From assembly GCA_900317745.1 (NCBI GenBank), contig ONHW01000016.1, positions 1 through 64,000 on the forward strand: DNA of 64,000 bases, read 5' to 3'. The translations under genes were made by a program, and so were the position numbers. The notes below the pieces were generated by a model. It ran no database searches. It saw only the letters and a list, made by a program, of their open reading frames with translations, and had not been told where the DNA came from. Positions 51,309 to 58,732 of this stretch are shown piece after piece. This DNA comes from an uncultured Bacteroidales bacterium. Its GTDB lineage: Bacteria; Bacteroidota; Bacteroidia; Bacteroidales; Paludibacteraceae. Positions within the stretch are counted from its first letter, which is position 1. Each line of letters begins with the position of its first letter.

Positions 51309-51995
51309 TCAGTTGCGGTCGGATAGGTGAATCTTGATTCCGTAGCACAAATCGCCGGCATCTCCAAGACCGGGAACGATGTATTTCTTTTCGTTCAAGA
51401 CGGGGTCTATCGCTGCGCACCAAAGGGTCACATCCGGGCTGTCGTTGAGCGACTGACGCAAACAATCGATAGCCTGCGGCGTACCGATAGTGCAGCATAA
51501 ATGCGTGTGTTTCGGTTTGCCGTGGCGAAGCAGTGCAAGATAACCAACCTCCATCGACATGCCGGTAGCCAACATCGGGTCAGCTATAATAAGTGTCTTG
51601 CCTTCAATCGACGGAGCTGCCATATACTCGGCGACAATCTCCAGCTCCTGCTTGCCGTCCACTACACGTCCGGCACGGCGGTAAGCTGACAGAAAAGCAT
51701 TCTCGGCACGGTCGAAGATGTTCAGAAATCCCTGGTGCAAAGGCAGTCCTGCGCGCAGAATAGTACCAAGCACGATAGAGTCCGTAATCTGCGGAACGCT
51801 GGCGACGCCGAGCGGAGTGGTTACGTCCTTGGCTTCATAATGGAGAGTCTTGCTGACCTCTACAGCCATTATCTCACCTATACGCTCGATGTTTCTGCGG
51901 AATCGCAACGGGTCTTGCTGGATTGTTACATCGCGAATCTCGCTCAGAAACTGGTGAAGAATGCTGTTGTTCTCCGATAGGTTGATAACTTGCAT
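51309..51995 (-). CDS. upp: Uracil phosphoribosyltransferase
   Basis: A 228-residue pyrimidine salvage enzyme making UMP from uracil and PRPP. The PRPP-binding loop is IIADPMLATGMS, and GTILRAGLPL and the C-terminal VPGLGDAGDLCYGIK uracil-binding motif are conserved. It starts five bases after the coiled-coil gene stop and belongs to the operon that ends with dprA. Full length. Confidence 0.95.
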   Translation of the reverse strand: MQVINLSENNSILHQFLSEIRDVTIQQDPLRFRRNIERIGEIMAVEVSKTLHYEAKDVTTPLGVASVPQITDSIVLGTILRAGLPLHQGFLNIFDRAENAFLSAYRRAGRVVDGKQELEIVAEYMAAPSIEGKTLIIADPMLATGMSMEVGYLALLRHGKPKHTHLCCTIGTPQAIDCLRQSLNDSPDVTLWCAAIDPVLNEKKYIVPGLGDAGDLCYGIKIHLSDRN

Positions 51996-52000
51996 AGCAA

Positions 52001-52639
52001 TTACTTTTGAGCTTTTACGTTCTTTGTCTCAGCCTTGATAATATCTCGGCGTTGTTTCAGAGTGGCCTCCATCTGCTTGATGTCGGTCTCTTTGTTTGTC
52101 AGCTCGTTGCTCAGAACCATCAGGTCGGTACGCATCTGTTGAAGTTGTACCGGCTGGTTGGCGAGTTGCGTTTGGCGCGAGGTGGTTGCATTGATGGCTG
52201 CGTCAAGGGCGCGGCGTTGCTCCTGAAGGATGTCAACGGCTTTGTTGCGAATCTCCGTGCTCAGCTGAGTGGCTGCATTAACGGTGCGCAGTTGTTTCTC
52301 CGAGTTGTCCTTCAACTTCTTGAACTCGTCCAGCTCTTTCTGTGACAGCGTTTGCAGGTTCTTGAACGAAGCCTCAGCCTTTGTAACATAACCCGACATG
52401 TTTTTGTAATACTCCTTTTCTGTCTTGAGCTGTTCCTGGGCTTCTTTCAGCACCTTGGTGTCGTCTTTCAGCAGTTTGTCCAGACGCTGAAGCTCCAGCA
52501 GGTAAGACTGACCCTGATAAATAGAGCGGAGCGTGTCAAGGTTGAATTCCGTCAAATGAATGTTGAGCGGAGCAACATGTTGTGCGGACATTGACACAGT
52601 CAGCATAACGAAGAAAGCAAAAATGATTGACTTTTTCAT
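52001..52639 (-). CDS. Periplasmic coiled-coil protein of unknown function
   Basis: A 212-residue exported protein (signal about residues 1-19) made almost wholly of charged heptad-type helices (about 45-205). No enzyme motif is visible. It is the first gene of the upp-VanZ-dprA operon, from a promoter that interlocks with that of the divergent exonuclease-Sua5 gene. Coiled-coil periplasmic proteins of this size in Bacteroidetes are often of OmpH or YbgF-like type, but the pattern does not allow a firm assignment. Confidence 0.7.
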   Translation of the reverse strand: MKKSIIFAFFVMLTVSMSAQHVAPLNIHLTEFNLDTLRSIYQGQSYLLELQRLDKLLKDDTKVLKEAQEQLKTEKEYYKNMSGYVTKAEASFKNLQTLSQKELDEFKKLKDNSEKQLRTVNAATQLSTEIRNKAVDILQEQRRALDAAINATTSRQTQLANQPVQLQQMRTDLMVLSNELTNKETDIKQMEATLKQRRDIIKAETKNVKAQK

Positions 52640-52704
52640 AATAATTGGTATTTAAAAGTAGTATTGATTTCGCAGGTTGAACAACAATTTTCATTTTGAC
52701 GCTG

Positions 52705-52736
52705 CAAAGATACAAAAAAATTTGGTAATTTGCAAA
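52705..52736 (-). promoter_or_regulatory. Promoter of the coiled-coil-upp-VanZ-dprA operon
   Basis: On the minus strand TTTG (52736-52733), 20 bases, then TATCTTTG (52712-52705). Its -33 region lies inside the spacer of the opposite promoter. Confidence 0.82.
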
Positions 52737-52752
52737 AAAAATTGTAACTTTG
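52721..52752 (+). promoter_or_regulatory. Promoter of the exonuclease-Sua5/WcaJ/xseB operon
   Basis: TTTG (52721-52724), 20 bases, then TAACTTTG (52745-52752), 30 bases before ATG 52782. It overlaps the divergent promoter by 16 bases, so the two can hardly be occupied at once. Confidence 0.82.
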
Positions 52753-52781
52753 TGTGCTTTTATTGATTTTTCCTTAATTTA

Positions 52782-54032
52782 ATGGAACACACTAAGCAAT
52801 TTGTACACCATATTTCCAAAGAACTGGTCAATCTGATGCCTATAGCGCAGTTTGATGGCGAAACAATTATCGTAGACCAACCCGAGCAGGTTGAAAAGGC
52901 TGTCAAGTATCTGCGTTCGTGCAGGATAATCGGGATTGATACGGAGTCTCGTCCATCTTTTACGCGGGGTATTCACTATCCGACTGCTCTGTTGCAGGTC
53001 GCATCCGAGCAACGGTGTTACCTCTTCCGGCTCAATAAGATTGGTATGCCTGTCGAATTGGCGCACCTGTTCAGCAACAAAAATATATGCAAGGTCGGAC
53101 TCGCGTTCAAAGATGATCTCAACGGCTTGCGGCGACTGCACGACTTCAAGCCTCAGAACTGCATTGACCTGCAATCGCTCGTGGCTAAATACGGCATTCT
53201 GGATTTGGGCTTGCAAAAAATCTTTGCCATTGTTTTCGGCAAAAAGATTTCCAAATCGCAGCAACTCACCAATTGGGAAGCGGATACGCTAACCGCCGAA
53301 CAGGCGCGTTATGCCGCTACCGATGCTTGGGCTACGCTGCTTATCTATCTTGCTCTGAAAGATTCCGAGCCCTTACCCAAACGCGAAGTGGACCGCCTCA
53401 AGTTCGCCGAACGCGAAGCACAAGTGCAACACCAGCTCGACGTGAATATGCACAAGGATATTGACAGAGCGGTTGAAGTGTTGCAGAACGGCGGAGTGAT
53501 TCTGTATCCTACTGATACGGTCTGGGGATTAGGATGCGACGCTACGAACAGTGAGGCTGTTGAAAAACTCTTCCGGCTCAAACAGCGCGAAATAGGGAAA
53601 TCAATGTTGGTATTAGTGGACTCTATCGATAGAATCCTAGACTTTACTCGAGAGATTCCTGAGGCTGCAATGCAGTTGTTGCAGGTCTCTGCACCCGAAG
53701 AAGGCACGTTGCCTAAAGCCGTGACAATCATCTATCCCAACGCCTGTGGCGTATCAAAAGATATCTTGGCGGAAGACGGCAGCCTCGGAATGCGTGTTAC
53801 GTATGAGAAATTCTCCAATATGCTTTGCAAGCAACTCGGCAAGCCGCTCGTATCTACCTCTGCCAACTTCTCCGGACGTCCCACACCGAAGACTTTTTGT
53901 GAGATTGATGCCAAACTGCTGGAGACCGTTGATTATGTCTGCCATTCGCGGCGAAGTGATAACAAACCTGCCAAACCCAGTACAATCATCAAGGTTGGTA
54001 CGGATGGCTCATTCAAAATTCTTCGCCCATGA
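52782..54032 (+). CDS. Fusion of RNase D-like 3'-5' exonuclease and Sua5/YrdC threonylcarbamoyl-AMP synthase
   Basis: A 416-residue single frame. The N-terminal half (about residues 28-205) is a DEDD-type exonuclease: D53 and E55 in GIDTESRP, an Asp in LAFKDDLNGL, and the Tyr/Asp end motif YAATDAWATLL. From residue 223 a complete short-form Sua5/YrdC protein follows (194 residues), with YPTDTVWGLGCDA, LKQREIGKSM and LVSTSANFSG; this enzyme makes the threonylcarbamoyl-AMP used for tRNA t6A37. Met223 (base 53448) stands where stand-alone Sua5 proteins start, so internal initiation is possible. No frameshift is seen. It overlaps the next gene by ATGA. The fusion could couple tRNA 3' trimming with t6A synthesis, which is speculation. 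Confidence 0.88.
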   Translation: MEHTKQFVHHISKELVNLMPIAQFDGETIIVDQPEQVEKAVKYLRSCRIIGIDTESRPSFTRGIHYPTALLQVASEQRCYLFRLNKIGMPVELAHLFSNKNICKVGLAFKDDLNGLRRLHDFKPQNCIDLQSLVAKYGILDLGLQKIFAIVFGKKISKSQQLTNWEADTLTAEQARYAATDAWATLLIYLALKDSEPLPKREVDRLKFAEREAQVQHQLDVNMHKDIDRAVEVLQNGGVILYPTDTVWGLGCDATNSEAVEKLFRLKQREIGKSMLVLVDSIDRILDFTREIPEAAMQLLQVSAPEEGTLPKAVTIIYPNACGVSKDILAEDGSLGMRVTYEKFSNMLCKQLGKPLVSTSANFSGRPTPKTFCEIDAKLLETVDYVCHSRRSDNKPAKPSTIIKVGTDGSFKILRP

Positions 54033-55300
54033 ACGCGCGCCACAAACAACAACTGATCTATCTAATAGCGGATATCATCAGTAGCGAACTGGTTTGGATA
54101 TGCTTCCTCGGCTTCCGATGGATGGTATATGATGGGCGTGTAGCATTGCTGGATGATGTGCTTGTACCTGCTTTCAGTTTTTGGAGACCGTTGATTGTTT
54201 ATCCCATCGTTTGCGTAGTTGTCTATTACCTCTCGGGATATTATCTGCGCCCGTTCCAGAAACCACTATGGCGCGAGTTCCTGCGAACATTCTTTGCCGC
54301 GATATTCATTTCGCTGTTTTTCTTCTTCGTTATAGTGATTGACGATCCGACGGAGAATTACCGCAGATATATCGTCTCGCTGCTTGTGCTGTTTGGCCTG
54401 CAGTTCACCCTTAGTTATATTCCACGCCTGATAATCACCTTGTTATCCCGCAGTATTGGTGTTCGCCAGACGCACGAGGTGTGTTCGCTGGAGGATGTCG
54501 ATAAACTGCGTGTGCGTGAGTCGGATGAAATAATCATCAATCTGCCGGGCAACTATACCGAGAATCAGTTGTACGAGATTATTGCGCGCCTGTATCCGCT
54601 GCGCTGCGATATAAGTATTGTACCGCGCGTGTACGACATGCTTACCGGTGCTGCACGAATAGGGCATATCGACAAGCCTTCGCTCATCCGAATCACCGAA
54701 CATAACATGATTGATGCCGAGTTGTGTATCAAACGCGCGTTCGATGTCACGGCTGCTGCATTCGGACTGATTATCCTCTCACCGCTTCTGCTGTTCATTG
54801 CCGTGTTCGTCAAATGTACGTCCAAAGGACCGGTTCTTTACAGTCAGGAGCGAATAGGCATGTATGGTCTGCCGTTCCGGATATTCAAGTTCCGTACAAT
54901 GATTGACCACGCCGAGGATGACGGTATTCCGCGTATCACGCTGAATGGCGATCCGCGAATCACCAAAGTCGGACTTTGGCTCCGCAAGTTCCGATTGGAT
55001 GAACTGCCGCAGTTGTGGAATATCCTGCGCGGAGAGATGTCCGTTGTAGGTCCGCGACCGGAGCGTGCATTCTTTATTGCCAAAATCATGGAGAAAGCTC
55101 CGTATTATTGCCTGTTGTACAAGGTTCGTCCGGGATTAACCAGTTGGGGACCAATTCGCGTCGGATACACCGATACGATGGATAAAATGATAGAACGCCT
55201 GAATTGTGATATTGTATATGTGGAGAACATGTCTCTGCTGCTGGATATGAAAATCATGTTCTATACCATAGGTGTCGTGCTTACGGGCAAAGGACAGTAA
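54029..55300 (+). CDS. WcaJ-like undecaprenyl-phosphate sugar phosphotransferase
   Basis: A 423-residue membrane protein that starts lipid-linked polysaccharide synthesis. The N-terminal part (about residues 1-125) has four to five hydrophobic helices, followed by a soluble region and then the bacterial sugar-transferase domain (about 228-423). That domain has the re-entrant helix with KRAFDVTAAAFGLIIL, the catalytic-type KFRTM, and LPQLWNILRGEMSVVGPRPE. It overlaps the fusion gene by four bases. No other polysaccharide genes adjoin it. Sugar specificity unknown. Confidence 0.9.
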   Translation: MNARHKQQLIYLIADIISSELVWICFLGFRWMVYDGRVALLDDVLVPAFSFWRPLIVYPIVCVVVYYLSGYYLRPFQKPLWREFLRTFFAAIFISLFFFFVIVIDDPTENYRRYIVSLLVLFGLQFTLSYIPRLIITLLSRSIGVRQTHEVCSLEDVDKLRVRESDEIIINLPGNYTENQLYEIIARLYPLRCDISIVPRVYDMLTGAARIGHIDKPSLIRITEHNMIDAELCIKRAFDVTAAAFGLIILSPLLLFIAVFVKCTSKGPVLYSQERIGMYGLPFRIFKFRTMIDHAEDDGIPRITLNGDPRITKVGLWLRKFRLDELPQLWNILRGEMSVVGPRPERAFFIAKIMEKAPYYCLLYKVRPGLTSWGPIRVGYTDTMDKMIERLNCDIVYVENMSLLLDMKIMFYTIGVVLTGKGQ

Positions 55301-55312
55301 CTGATTACAATT

Positions 55313-55486
55313 ATGACATACGATCAAGCTATCAAGCGAGTTGAACAGATTGTGCACGAACTGGAACAAACAGAAGCACTTTCTGTCAGCGAATACAAGA
55401 AAAAAGCAGCAGAAGCTCAGGAACTCCTGAACTTCTGTCAATCCCAACTTGTCGAATTGGAGAAATCACTCACTGAGCAAGACTGA
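55313..55486 (+). CDS. xseB: Exodeoxyribonuclease VII small subunit
   Basis: A 57-residue protein starting MTYDQAIKRVEQIVHELE and continuing with the typical antiparallel-helix pattern (VSEYKKKAAEAQELLNFC). It is the small partner of XseA in exonuclease VII; xseA is not in this window. It starts 12 bases after the sugar-transferase stop. Its last 17 bases overlap the end of the convergent ybeY gene, with no room for a terminator between them. Confidence 0.88.
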   Translation: MTYDQAIKRVEQIVHELEQTEALSVSEYKKKAAEAQELLNFCQSQLVELEKSLTEQD

Positions 55487-55922
55487 TGCAGCCTGAAGCA
55501 ATTTTGAGTGCCTGCTCTTCCTTGCGTGTCATTTCAGCTTTGGTCTCGGGCGTTTTATCCGCCTGCCCGGTGAGATGCAACAATCCGTGCGCTAAGATGC
55601 GCAGCAGTTCGTATTCAGACGCTACTCCCACTTCTGCAGCATTGTGCTGCACCATTTCCCATGAGATAAATATATCACCGTTCACGCAGTGCGGTGTTGT
55701 GTAGTCAAACGTGATAACATCGGTGTAATAGTCATGCCCGAGGAACTCGCGGTTGACTGCCAGTTCTTTATCGTCGGAGCAGAGGATATATGTCAGTTTG
55801 CCTATCGTGAAGTTGTACTGCGCAGCCACTTGCCTGAGCCAACGCTGCAAGCGTGCCTGCTGATTGTCGATGAGCGATATCCGCTCATCGCCTAACGAAC
55901 CGTCATAGAGGAATTGTATCAT
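55470..55922 (-). CDS. ybeY: Endoribonuclease YbeY
   Basis: A 150-residue metal-dependent RNase involved in 16S rRNA 3' end maturation and ribosome quality control. The metal site reads HGLLHLTGQADK near residue 115: two His ligands are present, and an Asp stands where the third His of the usual HGxLHLxGYDH motif lies, a variant seen in Bacteroidetes. DYYTDVITFDY and NGDIFIS are conserved upstream. It starts one base after the SpmAB-like gene stop and converges on xseB with a 17-base overlap. Confidence 0.92.
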   Translation of the reverse strand: MIQFLYDGSLGDERISLIDNQQARLQRWLRQVAAQYNFTIGKLTYILCSDDKELAVNREFLGHDYYTDVITFDYTTPHCVNGDIFISWEMVQHNAAEVGVASEYELLRILAHGLLHLTGQADKTPETKAEMTRKEEQALKIASGCISLAQ

Positions 55923-55923
55923 C

Positions 55924-57156
55924 TTAATGGAAGAACAAGTATGCTAACAGTATTGCCGCTACTATGCCGGCAAAGTCTGCCAGCAACCCGCACGCGAGCG
56001 CGTAGCGCGTATCCTTAATATTCACACTGCCGAAATATACGGCAATGATGTAAAAGGTGGTATCGGTTGAACCTTGCAGAATACTTACCAGCCTTCCAAC
56101 AAACGAGTCGGCTCCGTACTGCACCATAGCATCTACCATCAGCCCACGTGCACCCGAACCGGATAGCGGACGCATTAAGGCTGTGGGCAGCGCAGGTACA
56201 AAATCCGTATTCAATCCTACCGCAGCAAAGCACCATGCCAAACCGCTAACGAGCATATCCATTGCTCCGCTGGCGCGGAACATGCCTATTGCCACAAGCA
56301 TGGCAATCAGGTAAGGTATGATTCCTATCGCGGTGCTGAAACCGCCTTTGGCGCCATCAATGAACGCGTCATAGACGTTGATCTTTTTCACCATGCCGGC
56401 AATAATGAACCAGCAAATCACGCCCAGCAGCAAGACTGCAGCCAGAACGGCCGACCAGCGGCTGACTGTTTCCTGCGGAAAATACATGGCTGCGGCTATC
56501 ACTCCGCCAACAAACAGTGTTAATCCTCCCAGTGTGCCCAATATAACTTTGTCCAACAGGTTAATCCGCTGAATAACAGCCACTGCCACGACACCGGTGA
56601 TAGCAGCGAAGTAGGTCGCGAGCAAGATAGGCAGGAACACATCGGCAGGATTTGCCGCGCCAAGTTGTGCGCGGTAGGTCATGATGCTGACAGGCACAAG
56701 AGTCAGTCCACTGGTGACGAGCACGAGGAACATGATCATCGGATTGGACGCACGCGACTTGTCGGGGTTCGTCTCCTGCATCTCCCGTAGTGCCTGCAAG
56801 CCCAGAGGTGTGGCGGCATTGTCGATACCCAGCATAGTGGCGCTGATGTTCATCAGCATGGAGCCGAAAGCTGGGTGACCTTTAGGCAGGTCGGGAAAGA
56901 TGCGCGTAAAGAACGGACTCACGCCGCGTGAGAGTTGGTTCACTACACCTGCCTGCTCGCCGATCTTCATGATTCCCATCCACAGAGACAATACACCGGT
57001 CAGACCGATGGAAATCTCAAAACCTGTTTTTGCACTGGCAAAAGTCGAATCCAGGATGGCGGACATAACTCCCGCGTCACCCATCACCAGCCATTGAATG
57101 CAGCCTACCAAGACCGCAATCAGGATTAGTCCTATCCAAATATAGTTAAGTGCCAT
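55924..57156 (-). CDS. SpmA-SpmB-like nucleoside-recognition (Gate) membrane protein
   Basis: A 410-residue inner-membrane protein with two homologous nucleoside-recognition (Gate) domains, corresponding to SpmA (about residues 1-190) and SpmB (about 250-410) of Firmicutes fused into one chain. Features are GFEISIGLTGVLSLWMG and LGIDNAATPLGLQAL in the first half and STDTTFYIIAVYFG in the second. This fused form is usual in Bacteroidetes, which do not sporulate; the transported solute is unknown. It lies in the long leftward operon between an SDR and ybeY. Confidence 0.9.
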   Translation of the reverse strand: MALNYIWIGLILIAVLVGCIQWLVMGDAGVMSAILDSTFASAKTGFEISIGLTGVLSLWMGIMKIGEQAGVVNQLSRGVSPFFTRIFPDLPKGHPAFGSMLMNISATMLGIDNAATPLGLQALREMQETNPDKSRASNPMIMFLVLVTSGLTLVPVSIMTYRAQLGAANPADVFLPILLATYFAAITGVVAVAVIQRINLLDKVILGTLGGLTLFVGGVIAAAMYFPQETVSRWSAVLAAVLLLGVICWFIIAGMVKKINVYDAFIDGAKGGFSTAIGIIPYLIAMLVAIGMFRASGAMDMLVSGLAWCFAAVGLNTDFVPALPTALMRPLSGSGARGLMVDAMVQYGADSFVGRLVSILQGSTDTTFYIIAVYFGSVNIKDTRYALACGLLADFAGIVAAILLAYLFFH

Positions 57157-57172
57157 AGTTGTCGTTTTCTAT

Positions 57173-57192
57173 ATCAGCCAAACTTGGCTGAT
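57173..57192. other. Intercistronic hairpin between the SDR and the SpmAB-like gene
   Basis: ATCAGCCAA (57173-57181) and TTGGCTGAT (57184-57192) are perfect complements separated by two bases. There is no T-run, so it is more likely an RNA-stability element than a terminator. Confidence 0.6.
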
Positions 57193-57199
57193 GCTCTTG

Positions 57200-58732
57200 T
57201 TATTCCCAGCCGTTGAAGATTTCGGAGCCGTAAATATTGTTCTCGTCGTGTTCGTGCAGGGGCGTCCAAATCTGCGCAAAGAAAGGGTTTGATTTGGCAA
57301 CCTCATCCCAATGCCACGGGCGCTCGTCTTCTTTTCCTCTGTACGGGAAAGGCATGTCACCGGGTGCCCAATGTCCGCCCAGCAGAATCAGTCGCGGTGT
57401 AGCCTCAAACACTTCTCCGGATGCTGACTGCCATTGCAATGGTGTATCCCAATCGCCTTGCTTCATTGTCTTGCTCAGACATTTGCCTCCACGGAAAGCG
57501 GCTGCCTGTTGCATGTCAGCAAGCGAGAACTCCTCCATTGGTTTGCTCTCGTCGTAACCGTGATCAAGAACAACGGCTTCGCGGGAGTTGTGGCTAAGGT
57601 CCATGTGCTTCCAGTCGGGAATGCGATTGTAAGCCTCCAGACTGCCATAATAGGCGTGGATACGCGGCGTTATATTGTGGCGGATCCACCATTGTGTGCC
57701 GTGCTCCTCGCTATATGCCATGGCGCGCATTGCCAATTTAACGATATGCGGTACGAGTTTGGCTGCCTTGGTGATACGTGCAATCTGAATGCCCTTTGGC
57801 ACACTTGGCGATTTTGCCATTTGTGCAAAATACTCTTTGACAGGGATGTTCGCACGGAAAGGAATGATCTCGTTCAGTTTGTCGCTGTCCAGATACCACA
57901 TGCCGTGGAAGTTGCGTGTGGTGAACCATTTGGTGTTGAAAATCAGTTCGGGTCGCGGACAACCGATGGCGTCGAGTAGCAGACATTCAAACTCGTAGTT
58001 CGACAGGCGGTACTCTTCTCCCGAACCGATGTTATAGTAGTTCTTCCAGAACGATTCAGGTACTTCGTCACGGCACACACCTTCCAGCAGTCGTCCGCTA
58101 TCCTCAACCGTAGCCCACTCCAGCACGCCGCGTATAGGCACGTGGAACATGATCGGGTCGTAGTTCTTCAGAATAGCCGGGTAGAGTATGCCTGACTGCC
58201 GGAGGCTTACCCAATGCTTGATAGGCGAGTTGGTGATGATGCGTTCGGCGAGTACTTTGGTTATGCCGTAGTGGTCGTAGGCAGACACGCAAATAGGATC
58301 GCCTGTACGTCCCCAATGCAAAGGTTCGCGGCGATCGCCCATCTGTGCAACGCTGCCGATATACACAACTTTGGGTTGTTTGTCTTCGGGCTGTGCGAGT
58401 ACGGCGTTGCGAACATTTTCAGCAGCGGTTATGTTTGTTTTGTAGGTGGCTTTTGGGCGATAGTCGGCAGCCGGAGAAACCATGCCTCCTACATGAAGAA
58501 CGACATCTGCGCCGGATACGCCACGCAGCACGTCCTCATAACGGGTTAGGTCGCCCCATACGACGCTCAGTGCCGGATATTTGGCAGCCAGCGGTTCGAG
58601 CAGGGCTTTGTTCTTCTGGCTGGGTCGCGCCAAGACGCGTACGTCATAACGGTCGGGATACCGCAGCAGTTCGTTCATGCCGGCGTGTCCCATAGTGCCG
58701 GTGGCACCTGTAAGGAATATAGTTTTTTTCAT
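57200..58732 (-). CDS. NAD-dependent epimerase/dehydratase (extended SDR) with an extra C-terminal half
   Basis: A 510-residue protein. The first part (about residues 1-300) is an extended short-chain dehydrogenase with the dinucleotide loop TGATGTMG and the catalytic YDHYGITK. The remaining 200 or so residues do not match a domain I recognise; they contain HAYYGSLEAYNRIPDWKHM and end in HDENNIYGSEIFNGWE. Substrate is unknown; sugar nucleotides, sterol-like molecules or acyl substrates are all possible. Its start overlaps the antiporter stop by four bases. Confidence 0.82.
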   Translation of the reverse strand: MKKTIFLTGATGTMGHAGMNELLRYPDRYDVRVLARPSQKNKALLEPLAAKYPALSVVWGDLTRYEDVLRGVSGADVVLHVGGMVSPAADYRPKATYKTNITAAENVRNAVLAQPEDKQPKVVYIGSVAQMGDRREPLHWGRTGDPICVSAYDHYGITKVLAERIITNSPIKHWVSLRQSGILYPAILKNYDPIMFHVPIRGVLEWATVEDSGRLLEGVCRDEVPESFWKNYYNIGSGEEYRLSNYEFECLLLDAIGCPRPELIFNTKWFTTRNFHGMWYLDSDKLNEIIPFRANIPVKEYFAQMAKSPSVPKGIQIARITKAAKLVPHIVKLAMRAMAYSEEHGTQWWIRHNITPRIHAYYGSLEAYNRIPDWKHMDLSHNSREAVVLDHGYDESKPMEEFSLADMQQAAAFRGGKCLSKTMKQGDWDTPLQWQSASGEVFEATPRLILLGGHWAPGDMPFPYRGKEDERPWHWDEVAKSNPFFAQIWTPLHEHDENNIYGSEIFNGWE

